The position numbers and the translations under genes were made by a program. Below the pieces are notes generated by a model. The model did no database searches. It had not been told where the DNA came from and was given only the letters and a program-made list of their open reading frames with translations. DNA of 64,000 bases, from the NCBI GenBank assembly GCA_039029315.1, contig JBCCGK010000053.1:1-64000 (forward strand). The letters are read 5' to 3'. How positions within the stretch are numbered: position 1 is the stretch's first letter; each line of letters opens with the position of its first letter. Positions 18,936-27,982 of the stretch are shown in pieces. Origin of the DNA: JBCCCJ01 sp039029315. Lineage in GTDB: Bacteria; Bacteroidota; Bacteroidia; J057.

Positions 18936-21900
18936 TCAGGTCTCAGCTTGTTTCGCTTTGGTCATTTGACTTCTCAGAAACAACCACCATCCAATTCCTC
19001 CAAACAAGGCAAGAAAGAGCAAGGCAAGCATCCACCCTTTCCCATTGTCTTCCTCCTCTTCCAGAAACACAATGGGCACCGCATCGCCAATACTGATAAA
19101 GGCCGCCCAAAAGAAGGGAGATTGGTGATAATCAGGACTTGTCTGGATATAACTCAATTTGGCTTGACGCAGGGCTTCAGATTTGCTCAAGCCAAATTCC
19201 AGATTTGTATAAAAAGCCTCCATCAGTACTTTTGTGCTTCTGTCATTGACATTCCAGAGGGAGGTAACAATGCTTTTGGCACCCGCATAACTAAATCCAC
19301 GTGCCAGCGAGATGATGCCCTCTCCCCGCTTGAGTTCTCCGATTCCTGTCTCACAAGCCGACAAGACCACCAGATCCGCATTGAGTTGGAGATGGTATAG
19401 CTCCTGATTGTAGAGAAAGGCATCTTCAAAATTGTTTTCGAGGCTGGAATGAAAGGCAAGGAAGGCATAGTCCCCCGCCTTGTCATTGGCCTTGCCGTGG
19501 GTTGACAGATGGAGAATCTGATAGTCATTGGCCCGATGAACGAAGGCTGCTTTGCTTGCAGCATCTCGTAAGAGGACATCTCCTTCCATCAGGGCTGCGA
19601 TCTGCTCAGCTTCAGAGATATTGTATTTCAAGGGGGACAGTCGACTTTGGACATTTACACTATCTGCCAATCGAAAAGCATCAAAACCAGGTGCACATGC
19701 CAGGAGTCTATGAGCCGGTAGCGACGTATGTTTCTTCTGCTTCATTTCCAGTTGCAAGGTGGCAGAGTAGGCATAATTGATCGAGTAGTCTCTGATCATA
19801 TATGGCAAATCGGCAAACTTGTCTGTGTCTGTTGGAGGGGCTGTCAACAAGGCTTCAAATGGCAAGTAACCCAGAACGCCATCCGGGATCAGAAGAATCC
19901 TGGATTGGTCAGCTATCAGGGGCCTAATGGGAGCAAACATCTTTTGATACAGCTGATAGGCATAGGTAGCATAGCGATCTAGCGGCGACAGAGAATCTGA
20001 TGGCACACAAGTTGGAGCCAATGTCTGCTGAGCAAACAATCCACATCGGATGTGCTGAACCCACTCTTCGAGGGGAAAATCAAGCTGAATTTCCCGAACA
20101 AAAAATGTATCATGCAGAATGATGAAGACATATAGATGTTTATCCCCAACAAAATATTCAAGCAAGGCATCATTGGATGAGGGAAGCAATTCCTCCTGAA
20201 CCGTTTCGATATCTATGACATGTCGACTATAGCGCAACTGGTAATAAGCGGGATATTCTATTCTAAATCGCTCACGCAACTGTAGTCTATCATGTCGAAG
20301 GGCAAATAGTTGATTTCGAAAAGTGGATTGTGCCGAATCTGTGTTGGTAGTCCTTTCATTTTCAGCTTCAAATATCAGGGTTTCAAAATTGCCTATCTGT
20401 TTATTCAATTCCCGTTCCTGCTCAATCAAGGAAGCTGGTAAGCCAAAATTCCCTTCCATGCCTGACTGTTGCAGCTGCTCCAGCAATTGACGGCTTTTGG
20501 TTTTCTCGGCGAGCCTAAAAGTTTCTGCTAATGATGTTGCTTCTTTCATTTCCATCAGATTAGTGATGGCTGCTTCAAATACTGGAAGCGCCCTGGAAGC
20601 ATGGTATGCTCTTGTCGAAGATATGTTGAATTCTTCCTGAATATACTCCTCCAATTCTATCATCAATTGATAGTGATGGTGAAGGCTGTCGAGGTATCCC
20701 GCTTGCCCACTTTGTTGATGTTTGCTTTGGTAATAATTTTCCAGGCCCAGGAACACCCGCTTTAACAATTGCAGATCTGACACACGAGAGAAAGGATTGT
20801 CATCAGCAGGATCGAATTTCAGGATCTTCAATGCTTGTTGGTGGTGGAGCCAGGCTTCTTTGTGTTTCCCCATTTTCACCAACAACTCTCCCAGATTGTA
20901 GTAGGCATCTGCCACATTTCTATGAGAAGCTCCGAAAGTAGTTTGGTTCAATTCCAGAGCCAGTTTATAATAGGTCAAAGCCGAAGAATAGTCTCTTTCT
21001 TCTTCATAGGCCAGTCCAATATTGAGATAGACCGTAGATTGGCGAGAGTCTGTTTTCCCGGATTGGTAAATATCCAGGGCCAGAAAATAGTAGCTCAACG
21101 CCTGATCATGATCCCTCAAGTCTGCATAGAGAGTCGCCATGCTATTGTAGACATTGGCGAGTTTTGGATGATCAGGGCCCAGAGAGAGTTTCAGGATGGA
21201 GATCGCTTGATTGTAGTGAGAAATGGCTCTGTTCGTGCTGTCGAGATCTTGATAAATGGTTCCAATATTGGCATGGAGCATCCCCAATCGCCGATCATGT
21301 TCTTCCAGGAGGCCTGACAGCATATTGAGGGCTTGCAGGTAATAAATCAGCCCTCCATTCAGATCCCCCTTGCTCGTCAGAGCTACTCCAATGTTTAGGT
21401 ACAAAAATCCCACTTCTGCGTGTTCCTCTCCATACGCATTTATGCGGATCGGCAATGCACGATGAAAGTATTCTAGGGCTTTCTCGAATTCATACATATT
21501 TTTATACACGATTCCAATATTGCTGTATGTGGTAGCAATATTTGGATGATCTTTCCCAAGATGGATGGAGTCCAGGTGCAGGGCTTGAACATATTGATCT
21601 AATGCCGTTTCGTAGTCGCCAATCTCAGCATATACATTGCCCAAATTGCTGAGGATATTTGCCAGGGGCATCCTTTCTGTTTCTCCTCCTTTTCTGATCC
21701 GTTCTATCGCCAGCTTGTGGTAGTCGATCGCCTGAGAATATCTTCCGGATTCGTAATAAGCCAATCCCAGAAAGTGAAGATTTTCAATTAAGATTGGGTC
21801 TTGATCCGAAAGGATTTGACTCCGAATTTCCAGCGCGGATGTTGCATATTCCTGGGCCTGTTCAAAGTCGGAATAGCGTCTGCTAATGATGGCTATTTTG

Positions 21901-22310
21901 AACTGGGAGGCAGCTTTTTGTAGGCTGTCGGCACGATTTAGAGGATTTGCATTGAGCGTAAGGGCTTGTTGGGCCATCTCCAGACTTTCCCTTAATTGTC
22001 CCTGTCTGCCATAGATGCTACTCATAAAGTTATAGCCTTTGATGAGAAAAAACAGATACTCTTCCTGATCTTGAATTTTTTCAAAGATCCGCTGATTCAA
22101 CTTCAAGGCTTCCTCATATTGGGCTGAGTCGATCAATGATTCGACGCGATCCAGCCATTGGCTCAACATCTCCTTTTCAGATCCATCCAGCACAAGGCTG
22201 GATTCCCCCGGCATTGGCAGCTTTCCGGGAATCATGCCTTCTGGCAGGTCAGTGCCCAATACACTGGTCAATCCCCAAGCGAACAGAAAAACAAGCACAC
22301 GAATATTCAT
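18936..22310 (-). CDS. Exported TPR-CHAT protease, paralogue B
   Basis: A 1124-residue paralogue of the gene at 15312-18692 with the same order: signal peptide (NIRVLVFLFAWGLTSVLG), TPRs over about residues 75-520, helical linker, CHAT domain with H938 and C986, then a transmembrane helix (LALLFLALFGGIGWWLFL) and a basic tail. The ATG at 22310 is preferred, as it starts the signal peptide directly. The TPR parts differ clearly between A and B, but DNA around the CHAT catalytic sites is almost identical. This gene is upstream in the tandem and may be transcribed together with A, though the 243-base gap leaves room for a promoter. Confidence 0.9.
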   Translation of the reverse strand: MNIRVLVFLFAWGLTSVLGTDLPEGMIPGKLPMPGESSLVLDGSEKEMLSQWLDRVESLIDSAQYEEALKLNQRIFEKIQDQEEYLFFLIKGYNFMSSIYGRQGQLRESLEMAQQALTLNANPLNRADSLQKAASQFKIAIISRRYSDFEQAQEYATSALEIRSQILSDQDPILIENLHFLGLAYYESGRYSQAIDYHKLAIERIRKGGETERMPLANILSNLGNVYAEIGDYETALDQYVQALHLDSIHLGKDHPNIATTYSNIGIVYKNMYEFEKALEYFHRALPIRINAYGEEHAEVGFLYLNIGVALTSKGDLNGGLIYYLQALNMLSGLLEEHDRRLGMLHANIGTIYQDLDSTNRAISHYNQAISILKLSLGPDHPKLANVYNSMATLYADLRDHDQALSYYFLALDIYQSGKTDSRQSTVYLNIGLAYEEERDYSSALTYYKLALELNQTTFGASHRNVADAYYNLGELLVKMGKHKEAWLHHQQALKILKFDPADDNPFSRVSDLQLLKRVFLGLENYYQSKHQQSGQAGYLDSLHHHYQLMIELEEYIQEEFNISSTRAYHASRALPVFEAAITNLMEMKEATSLAETFRLAEKTKSRQLLEQLQQSGMEGNFGLPASLIEQERELNKQIGNFETLIFEAENERTTNTDSAQSTFRNQLFALRHDRLQLRERFRIEYPAYYQLRYSRHVIDIETVQEELLPSSNDALLEYFVGDKHLYVFIILHDTFFVREIQLDFPLEEWVQHIRCGLFAQQTLAPTCVPSDSLSPLDRYATYAYQLYQKMFAPIRPLIADQSRILLIPDGVLGYLPFEALLTAPPTDTDKFADLPYMIRDYSINYAYSATLQLEMKQKKHTSLPAHRLLACAPGFDAFRLADSVNVQSRLSPLKYNISEAEQIAALMEGDVLLRDAASKAAFVHRANDYQILHLSTHGKANDKAGDYAFLAFHSSLENNFEDAFLYNQELYHLQLNADLVVLSACETGIGELKRGEGIISLARGFSYAGAKSIVTSLWNVNDRSTKVLMEAFYTNLEFGLSKSEALRQAKLSYIQTSPDYHQSPFFWAAFISIGDAVPIVFLEEEEDNGKGWMLALLFLALFGGIGWWLFLRSQMTKAKQAET

Positions 22311-22510
22311 ATGAAGAGATTCATGATGTTGCATGAGACCCAATGACTTTTCAACAAAAGATAGGGCAGATTGTCAGACTTAACAAACGCCAGAATCAAA
22401 ACCATAGGTGTCAATCCTTCGCTCACACAAAAATCTCTCTCTCCAAAATGGATAAACATAGAAGTAAGCGTCTCATTCAGGCAACCAATATTGTTTAAGC
22501 ATTAACAACC

Positions 22511-23170
22511 ATGACACAATTTGAAATCACCGGTGCTGCGCGCATCGGTTTCATCAAGGCCACTTATCCGCTTGTATCTCTCAGCGTAACTCCCACCAGA
22601 CTAGAAGTGAATGCTTCTATTGCTGGGAATCTTGTTTTTCAGCCCAAGGACATCGTCAAAATCGAGCCTTTCAAGCATTCCTACTTTCCTGGGCGTGGGA
22701 TACAAATCGTCCACAAAGTCGGCAACTATACCAAAAAGGTATTCTTTGGAGCCAAGGAAGACCCGGAAACTCTTGTTCAACGAATCAAACAAACTGGCTT
22801 CCTCAACAATCAGGATCATGTAAGTCTGGAGGAAAAGAAAGATATCGTAAGTCGACAGGAACAAGGAAGTTTTCCGATCAAGAAACAATTTGCTCTGGGA
22901 TTTTTGCTTGGGTGGAATGCCTTGTTCGTCATGCATCTCTTTCCTTTTGTCAAAAATGCTCTCCCAGGATTTTCAGTTGTTAGCAGTATTGGGCTATCAG
23001 CCTTGATTCTGTTTTTGGTCAGCCTGATCAGTTTGTATTCACCAGAATTCAGACGCCTCTATCTGAAACATGGCAGGACCCTGAAAGACATCAAGAAATT
23101 TTTGATTTTGACACTGATTATCAGTGGCCTGATGGCAGCCAATGCCGTTTTCCTGTTTTTTATTCTGTGA
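22511..23170 (+). CDS. Hypothetical membrane protein with PH-like N-terminal domain
   Basis: A 219-residue protein. Residues 1-100 are soluble and beta-rich with a pattern like bacterial PH domains (RLEVNASIAGNLVFQPKDIVKIEPF, then IQIVHKVGNY and a final short helix LVQRIKQTGF). Residues about 128-219 hold three hydrophobic helices. No enzyme motif is seen. It is divergent from the CHAT pair, about 200 bases from paralogue B, and may share its promoter region, but no functional link is shown. Confidence 0.7.
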   Translation: MTQFEITGAARIGFIKATYPLVSLSVTPTRLEVNASIAGNLVFQPKDIVKIEPFKHSYFPGRGIQIVHKVGNYTKKVFFGAKEDPETLVQRIKQTGFLNNQDHVSLEEKKDIVSRQEQGSFPIKKQFALGFLLGWNALFVMHLFPFVKNALPGFSVVSSIGLSALILFLVSLISLYSPEFRRLYLKHGRTLKDIKKFLILTLIISGLMAANAVFLFFIL

Positions 23171-23289
23171 CAAGGAGCAGATAGCTGGACAAAGAATAGA
23201 ATCAATGGCAATGAGGTTTTGTCTGACCTCTTTTTGTTGTCATTCACCTGAGTGATAGATAAAGAGGATTGAAAATCAAGGATTGAGAT

Positions 23290-23400
23290 TTCTTCCCCCC
23301 AACCCCCACCAAAGTAGGATCTTTGGTTGCGAGGCAATTTCCCTGTCAAACGAAGAGAGATTCCGCTTGCGGAAGCGGAGGTTGGGGGTGGATCGAAGCC
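23290..23400. repeat. GC-rich intergenic repeat with nested hairpins
   Basis: The 360-base gap 23171-23530 holds a CCCCCAACCCCCACC run (23296-23310) facing an inverted GGTTGGGGGTGG (23379-23390), with a smaller hairpin CCGCTT/AAGCGG at 23363-23378 in between. The same C5AAC5 theme occurs inside element E1 (GGGGGTTGGGGGAGG near 991-1004). Such runs are frequent in Bacteroidota spacers. Lying between convergent genes, it could also act as a terminator. Confidence 0.5.
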
Positions 23401-23530
23401 ATGCAATATACTTGCTTGTGGGCGATAAGATTTTCACAATCAGGCAATATTAACCAAAACTCACGTTTGTTATTCCCATTGATCAAACAATTGAACTTCA
23501 GAATTGGTCAACTCAATACTTGTTCCACAT

Positions 23531-25030
23531 CTATTTCTCCCAATTACTTCCCCCGGCATAGGGATAGGCATCCCAGGGAGATTCACCATTCATGCGCGGA
23601 TCGGCTGTTGCGCGCAGATAGTCAAACAACTGCGCTTTCAATTCATCTTTTTGCTTTGCATACGTCGGATCGTCTGCCAGATTGTTCAACTGAAAGGGAT
23701 CCGTCCGATGGTCAAAGAGTTCTTCTTGCGGTCGGAATCCGAAAGACATCTCAAATAGTTTCGGGAAGTCTGTTGAGCGTTTCATCATGACCTGCTTGGA
23801 CGCTCCGTCATCAATATCTCCATAAAATCCTTGTGGCCAGGCATCAAAATCCGGGTTGCCCATTGGCCAGCGATCCGGCTCAAAATTGTGGATGTAAGTC
23901 ATCTCCCTGGTATGGATCGCTCGCATCGGATAGCCCAACATCTCAGGTCGGCAAATGGTATGACGCTCCAGAGCAGTTACAGCAAATCCCCGAGCTGATT
24001 CTTCCGTCTGTCCCAGGAGAATCGGAACAAGGCTTTGTCCGGTCATTGCTTCAGCTGCGGATAGCCCCGCCAACTCCAGAAAGGTCGGGGCAATGTCTGT
24101 CAAAGAGACCGGATTGTGAACAATTTTCACTTTTGCTTGCCCATTTCCCCATCGAATCGCCAGTGGCATTTGATCCCCATAGGTATAGAGATTGGATTTG
24201 GCTCGGGGAAATGGCATGCCATTGTCAGAAGTTACTACCACGACTGTATTGTCTAACAAGCCTTCTTCCTCCAATTGATCCAACATTCTCCCTAGATGCA
24301 TATCAAACCATTCGACTTCGAAATAATAATCAGCCACATCATTTCGGGTCTCTTCGACATCCGGCATAAAGTCAGGCACTTGAATTTGAGTCAGATCATA
24401 TCCATTGGTAGCGCCATTGCCATAGCCATATCTTCGATGAGGTTCCGATGCTCCATACCAAAAGCAAAATGGCTTACTGGCATCCCGCTCTGACATGAAC
24501 TGCGCAAAATTGGCGGCATAATCAGTCGAACGAATCCCTTTGGGCACCTCTTTTTCGATGGTCTGATAGGCCTTTCCTGCCGGATTTTCTGTCCATCCCC
24601 CTCTCTCCAGGTCTGCAGGTCCATAGGCTTTTCCAGTATAGGCCACTTCATAACCATTTTCTCTCAACATGCCTGTATACACAGGAAATTCAGTGGACAA
24701 GGCCCCAAACAACAAGCTTCCTTCTTCCAGGCGCCACATTTCCTGACCAGTCAAGATGGCTGCTCGAGAAGGGGCGCAAGAAGGAGAAGCCGTAAATGCA
24801 TTCATGAACAAGATTCCCTCCTTGGCAACGCGGTCAAAATTGGGCGTTTTTACTATGTTATCACCATAAACTCCCGCATGTGGAAAGCTCCAGTCATCCG
24901 CGATGCAAAACAGGAAGTTGGGCGGTGGGGTCAGAGTAGGGGCATCTGCTTGTTGGCTTTCCTGATCGGATTGACAGGAAACAGACATGCAAATCAACGT
25001 AACAATCAGACATCTTACAGAGAGAGGCAT
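23531..25030 (-). CDS. Sulfatase lipoprotein (type I, formylglycine-dependent)
   Basis: A 499-residue arylsulfatase-type enzyme removing sulfate esters. The signature C-A-P-S-R lies at residues 85-89 (SPSCAPSRAAILTG); Cys85 would be converted to formylglycine. Metal-binding FCIADD (D45, D46) and VVTSDNGMPF with Asp-Asn are present. The N-terminal signal ends in a lipobox (MSVSC, Cys19), so it is surface- or periplasm-anchored. It is 7 bases downstream of the beta-propeller lipoprotein gene and surely co-transcribed with it. With the glycosidase-like gene at 27983 this suggests work on a sulfated polysaccharide. The anaerobic/aerobic maturase is not in the window. Confidence 0.93.
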   Translation of the reverse strand: MPLSVRCLIVTLICMSVSCQSDQESQQADAPTLTPPPNFLFCIADDWSFPHAGVYGDNIVKTPNFDRVAKEGILFMNAFTASPSCAPSRAAILTGQEMWRLEEGSLLFGALSTEFPVYTGMLRENGYEVAYTGKAYGPADLERGGWTENPAGKAYQTIEKEVPKGIRSTDYAANFAQFMSERDASKPFCFWYGASEPHRRYGYGNGATNGYDLTQIQVPDFMPDVEETRNDVADYYFEVEWFDMHLGRMLDQLEEEGLLDNTVVVVTSDNGMPFPRAKSNLYTYGDQMPLAIRWGNGQAKVKIVHNPVSLTDIAPTFLELAGLSAAEAMTGQSLVPILLGQTEESARGFAVTALERHTICRPEMLGYPMRAIHTREMTYIHNFEPDRWPMGNPDFDAWPQGFYGDIDDGASKQVMMKRSTDFPKLFEMSFGFRPQEELFDHRTDPFQLNNLADDPTYAKQKDELKAQLFDYLRATADPRMNGESPWDAYPYAGGSNWEK

Positions 25031-25037
25031 AAGGGAG

Positions 25038-26333
25038 TTAGTTATGTGAGGCCAGAATATCGCGAATATCCATCAAAACCAATTGTCTTCCAGTGTCTCC
25101 AATTGGGCAATCGATGACGACTGTAGTTCCATCAGGCGAAGTCCGGGGATGCGTGTCGGTTCGCCATTCTCCTGTATAGGCTGGATCAAGATAGAAATCT
25201 CCAATGGGAATTCTTTGTTTGCTTGGAATATGGTACAAATAGACATGTTGCATTCTATGTTCATCTGGATAGGTATCATTGAGAATCCATTCATTCCCCG
25301 GCAAATAAGTATTGTGCCCATTTCGGATCATGATATCTTCTCCTTCGATCACTCCCTTGTCTGATCCATCATCCTTGAAGAGATAAAAGGCCTCTTTGTC
25401 TCCTTGTTTGGTCCACATCATCAGGTGTTCAGGATCTCTCCAGATGAAATGGGATGTATAGCCCGATCCATCGACCAGGCGAATGTCCTTGCCTGCCAGA
25501 TCCGAGGAGTACATCAATGTACCAAATCCTTTGTTAGGTACTGAAGGTGTTTTCCAGCGATGCAAAAAAACAAATCGCGTTCCATCTGTATTGAACAAGA
25601 GATGATTGAACCAGTTTTTTTCAGTATAAAAATCCTGAAAAACAGCATCATCCGTCTTCCTTAACTCAAATTGATTCATCTGGGCAATCGAAATAATCAG
25701 CTTCTTTGTTCCTTCTTCCAAATCGCAGAGGTAGATCCCTGCATCCTCTGGCGCAAGCTCTTCTCTATTTGGATCTGGAATCCCTCCATAGCCATAGCCG
25801 CGACGAAGATCATTGATTCGCTCGAAGTCTACCGAGAGTGCTGTACGGCCATCTGGACTAAGGGTATAAATGGGAAATGGAAGTGTCTTGCGTGCCCCAG
25901 TATGAATATCATGGATATGACTCACAAACTGATCCCCCACTCTATCATTCCAGATGACTTTGGAATCAGATCCGGGGATAAACTGCAACATACACCCCTG
26001 CTGCCATCCCCAGGCAACCGAAGTCCCCAATTCTGTCCAGCGATCTTCTGCTTCCAAATCGACATATCCCACCCGAATGCTATCATTTGGCTCGGGAGAG
26101 CGCCCCTCGAAGTCTACTTGTGCTGTCAGCACATATCTAGCTGTTGGATCGAATTCCAACTTGTCATAGTAGCCGAACCAGTGATGGGGAGGCCCTTGTG
26201 TAATCGCCCTGGTTGGGACATATAGGGTGGCAGAAGGAATGTCCATGCTCACTGGCTTCTCAGAGGACTGACAGGAAACAGTCAGCCAAACCAGCAAACA
26301 ACTTATGCCTGGAAGAAGGAAGATTTTGGTCAT
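25038..26333 (-). CDS. Beta-propeller (TolB/WD40-like) lipoprotein of a sulfatase locus
   Basis: A 431-residue lipoprotein; the ATG at 26333 gives a signal ending in LTVSC (Cys21). The mature protein has repeated propeller-blade motifs: FDPTARYVLTAQ, YTLSPDGRTALSV, FNTDGTRFVFLHRW and TSPDGTTVVIDC. The opening HHWFGYYDKLEFDP is characteristic of a Bacteroidota/Planctomycetota family often found beside sulfatases and oligogalacturonate-lyase-like proteins. An enzymatic role (lyase) is possible, but no catalytic set can be pointed to. It is first of a two-gene operon with the sulfatase, 7 bases apart. Confidence 0.8.
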   Translation of the reverse strand: MTKIFLLPGISCLLVWLTVSCQSSEKPVSMDIPSATLYVPTRAITQGPPHHWFGYYDKLEFDPTARYVLTAQVDFEGRSPEPNDSIRVGYVDLEAEDRWTELGTSVAWGWQQGCMLQFIPGSDSKVIWNDRVGDQFVSHIHDIHTGARKTLPFPIYTLSPDGRTALSVDFERINDLRRGYGYGGIPDPNREELAPEDAGIYLCDLEEGTKKLIISIAQMNQFELRKTDDAVFQDFYTEKNWFNHLLFNTDGTRFVFLHRWKTPSVPNKGFGTLMYSSDLAGKDIRLVDGSGYTSHFIWRDPEHLMMWTKQGDKEAFYLFKDDGSDKGVIEGEDIMIRNGHNTYLPGNEWILNDTYPDEHRMQHVYLYHIPSKQRIPIGDFYLDPAYTGEWRTDTHPRTSPDGTTVVIDCPIGDTGRQLVLMDIRDILASHN

Positions 26334-26508
26334 AGCATCTGTGTTCAAGCATCAGATATTAGGCAAAAAAAAGGACTTGACCAATGCCTATTGGTTTCGG
26401 TCTCTCTCCAGGCAGATCTTTGTGGCAGACGGACAGACACATCTTTCGATTCTGCATGTCTATGGATGGAATCTTTCGCTTTTTCCTGTTTCAGCTATTC
26501 GTAATCGG

Positions 26509-26979
26509 TTAGGAAATGAAAATATCCACCTCTGCATTGTTCCAGTTTTGGCTTTTTTCGCCATAGACTTCGTAGTCCATCTGAAAGGCTCGTTCTACTC
26601 CTGATTGCCAGACTTCTTGCCACGCTTGTCCGATACAGTGAGGCATTTGACCTTTTGCAATAAGCTGATGATAAGCACCTGGAGGAATGCTCAAGGCATG
26701 TAATCCCAAGCCCTCCGGGACTTCGGTTCCTGGCGATACCCTGCATCCGATGAAATAGGAAAATGGAGCCATGTGATCGCCTTCATATTCGTGGTAGACC
26801 GCATAGACTTCTTGCGTCTGAATGTTGGGGATTTTGGTGAAGTATTGTCCTTTTTCGAACGCTTGCCAATGGTTACCGATGTCTACATTGGATTGACCAT
26901 TTTCATTGGTGGTTTTGAAAGGCAGGGGAATTCCAATCAAATGAATGGTTTCCGGAACATCAACTTTGCTTGCTGTCAT
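26509..26979 (-). CDS. GyrI-like effector-binding domain protein
   Basis: A 156-residue stand-alone GyrI-like (SOUL/AraC effector-binding) domain without a DNA-binding part. Diagnostic stretches are HLIGIPLPF at the start, HWQAFEKGQYFTKIPN, a central VYHEYEGDHMAPFSYFIGCRV, and the ending QMDYEVYGE with DIFI. These proteins bind small molecules and may sequester or hydrolyse them. Cytoplasmic. No clear operon with the neighbours, though all genes from 23531 to 27868 point the same way. Confidence 0.85.
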   Translation of the reverse strand: MTASKVDVPETIHLIGIPLPFKTTNENGQSNVDIGNHWQAFEKGQYFTKIPNIQTQEVYAVYHEYEGDHMAPFSYFIGCRVSPGTEVPEGLGLHALSIPPGAYHQLIAKGQMPHCIGQAWQEVWQSGVERAFQMDYEVYGEKSQNWNNAEVDIFIS

Positions 26980-27067
26980 AATTCATGCAGATTATTGGAT
27001 GGTGAATTGAATGTACAGCAGGTTGTTCGGATTGATTCTCAGGCCTAAAATACTGGAAAAAAATGGA

Positions 27068-27868
27068 TTATTCGAATACAATTGATTGATAATGGTTTTC
27101 ATGCGCTTTGACCTGCAATCCTGCTGGTCGTCCAACAGAAACAAATTGTGAATGAGGAAGCACGAATGGCCCAGCTTGCCTGAAACTGTCAAATCTGGCT
27201 GTTACACTTTGAGACTTCAGTTTTTCTCTCACAGTAAAATAGAGGTATTCTATCTGAAAACTAGTCGGATGGACATACATCAAAAACTGATCATAGGTCG
27301 AGTTGGCAGCTTCTTCTCCCCATGTCGCATACAGGAGTTGATAGGTAGTTCCCTCCAATTCCTCTTCTCCGGCATAGCTAATGATAGAAGCCTCACCAAT
27401 GCGGAAAGGAAACTGAAACCAATAATTTTTGAAGATCATTTTTTCAGCATAGGAATTTTCTTCTGCTTCTTGCCATTCTCCACCAGCAGCCTTCACCATA
27501 AAAGTACCTTCCTGAATTTTGTAGGACAAGCCTGTGTTTGGACCATTGAGCAATTGAAGCTCACAATCGTGAGATCCAAGAACCGCTCTCAAGCGATACC
27601 TTTGGGGCAAGGTATCCCAATGCGCTATGGGGGTTCTCCCGTACCAGTCGGCGATTTGGATAAACTCTCCGTAGGTCAGGCTATCCCAGGCCTCTCTGCC
27701 TCCATAGGCTTGCTCCATTTTGTGCAGGAGGTCGCGCCCCTGTTGTCTGGATTCGTCCGTGATTCCTGCTTTGAGGAAGTCATTCCTGATGTCCTTGGGT
27801 TTATGAAAACAGGAGATTGCTAACAGAACAAGGATCATTGTTCCACAATAGAGGGTTGTTTGTTTCAT
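27068..27868 (-). CDS. Hypothetical lipoprotein (DUF6503-like)
   Basis: A 266-residue protein with a lipobox (LAISC, Cys20). The mature part has the layout of a Bacteroidota family of secreted beta-rich proteins, with AYGGREAWDSLTYGEF near residue 55, then repeated antiparallel strands and a C-terminal VLPHSQFVSVGR. The LolA/outer-membrane-lipoprotein sorting-like fold is a guess. The function is unknown, and the family name is recalled from pattern only. Confidence 0.65.
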   Translation of the reverse strand: MKQTTLYCGTMILVLLAISCFHKPKDIRNDFLKAGITDESRQQGRDLLHKMEQAYGGREAWDSLTYGEFIQIADWYGRTPIAHWDTLPQRYRLRAVLGSHDCELQLLNGPNTGLSYKIQEGTFMVKAAGGEWQEAEENSYAEKMIFKNYWFQFPFRIGEASIISYAGEEELEGTTYQLLYATWGEEAANSTYDQFLMYVHPTSFQIEYLYFTVREKLKSQSVTARFDSFRQAGPFVLPHSQFVSVGRPAGLQVKAHENHYQSIVFE

Positions 27869-27982
27869 TGAGACAAATTACGATTCCCTCATTTTTTCTC
27901 CAATCTGAAAGCTAAAGAGATGCAGATCGGGAAATAAAAATTCGGTTTATTTGAGAATTGTTTATGTTTCAGCTCCTGCCCT

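Noticed and set aside
20835..21317. 160-codon open frame antisense to the second TPR-CHAT gene
   Set aside because: Opposite well-formed TPR repeats; repeat periodicity explains the long open stretch.
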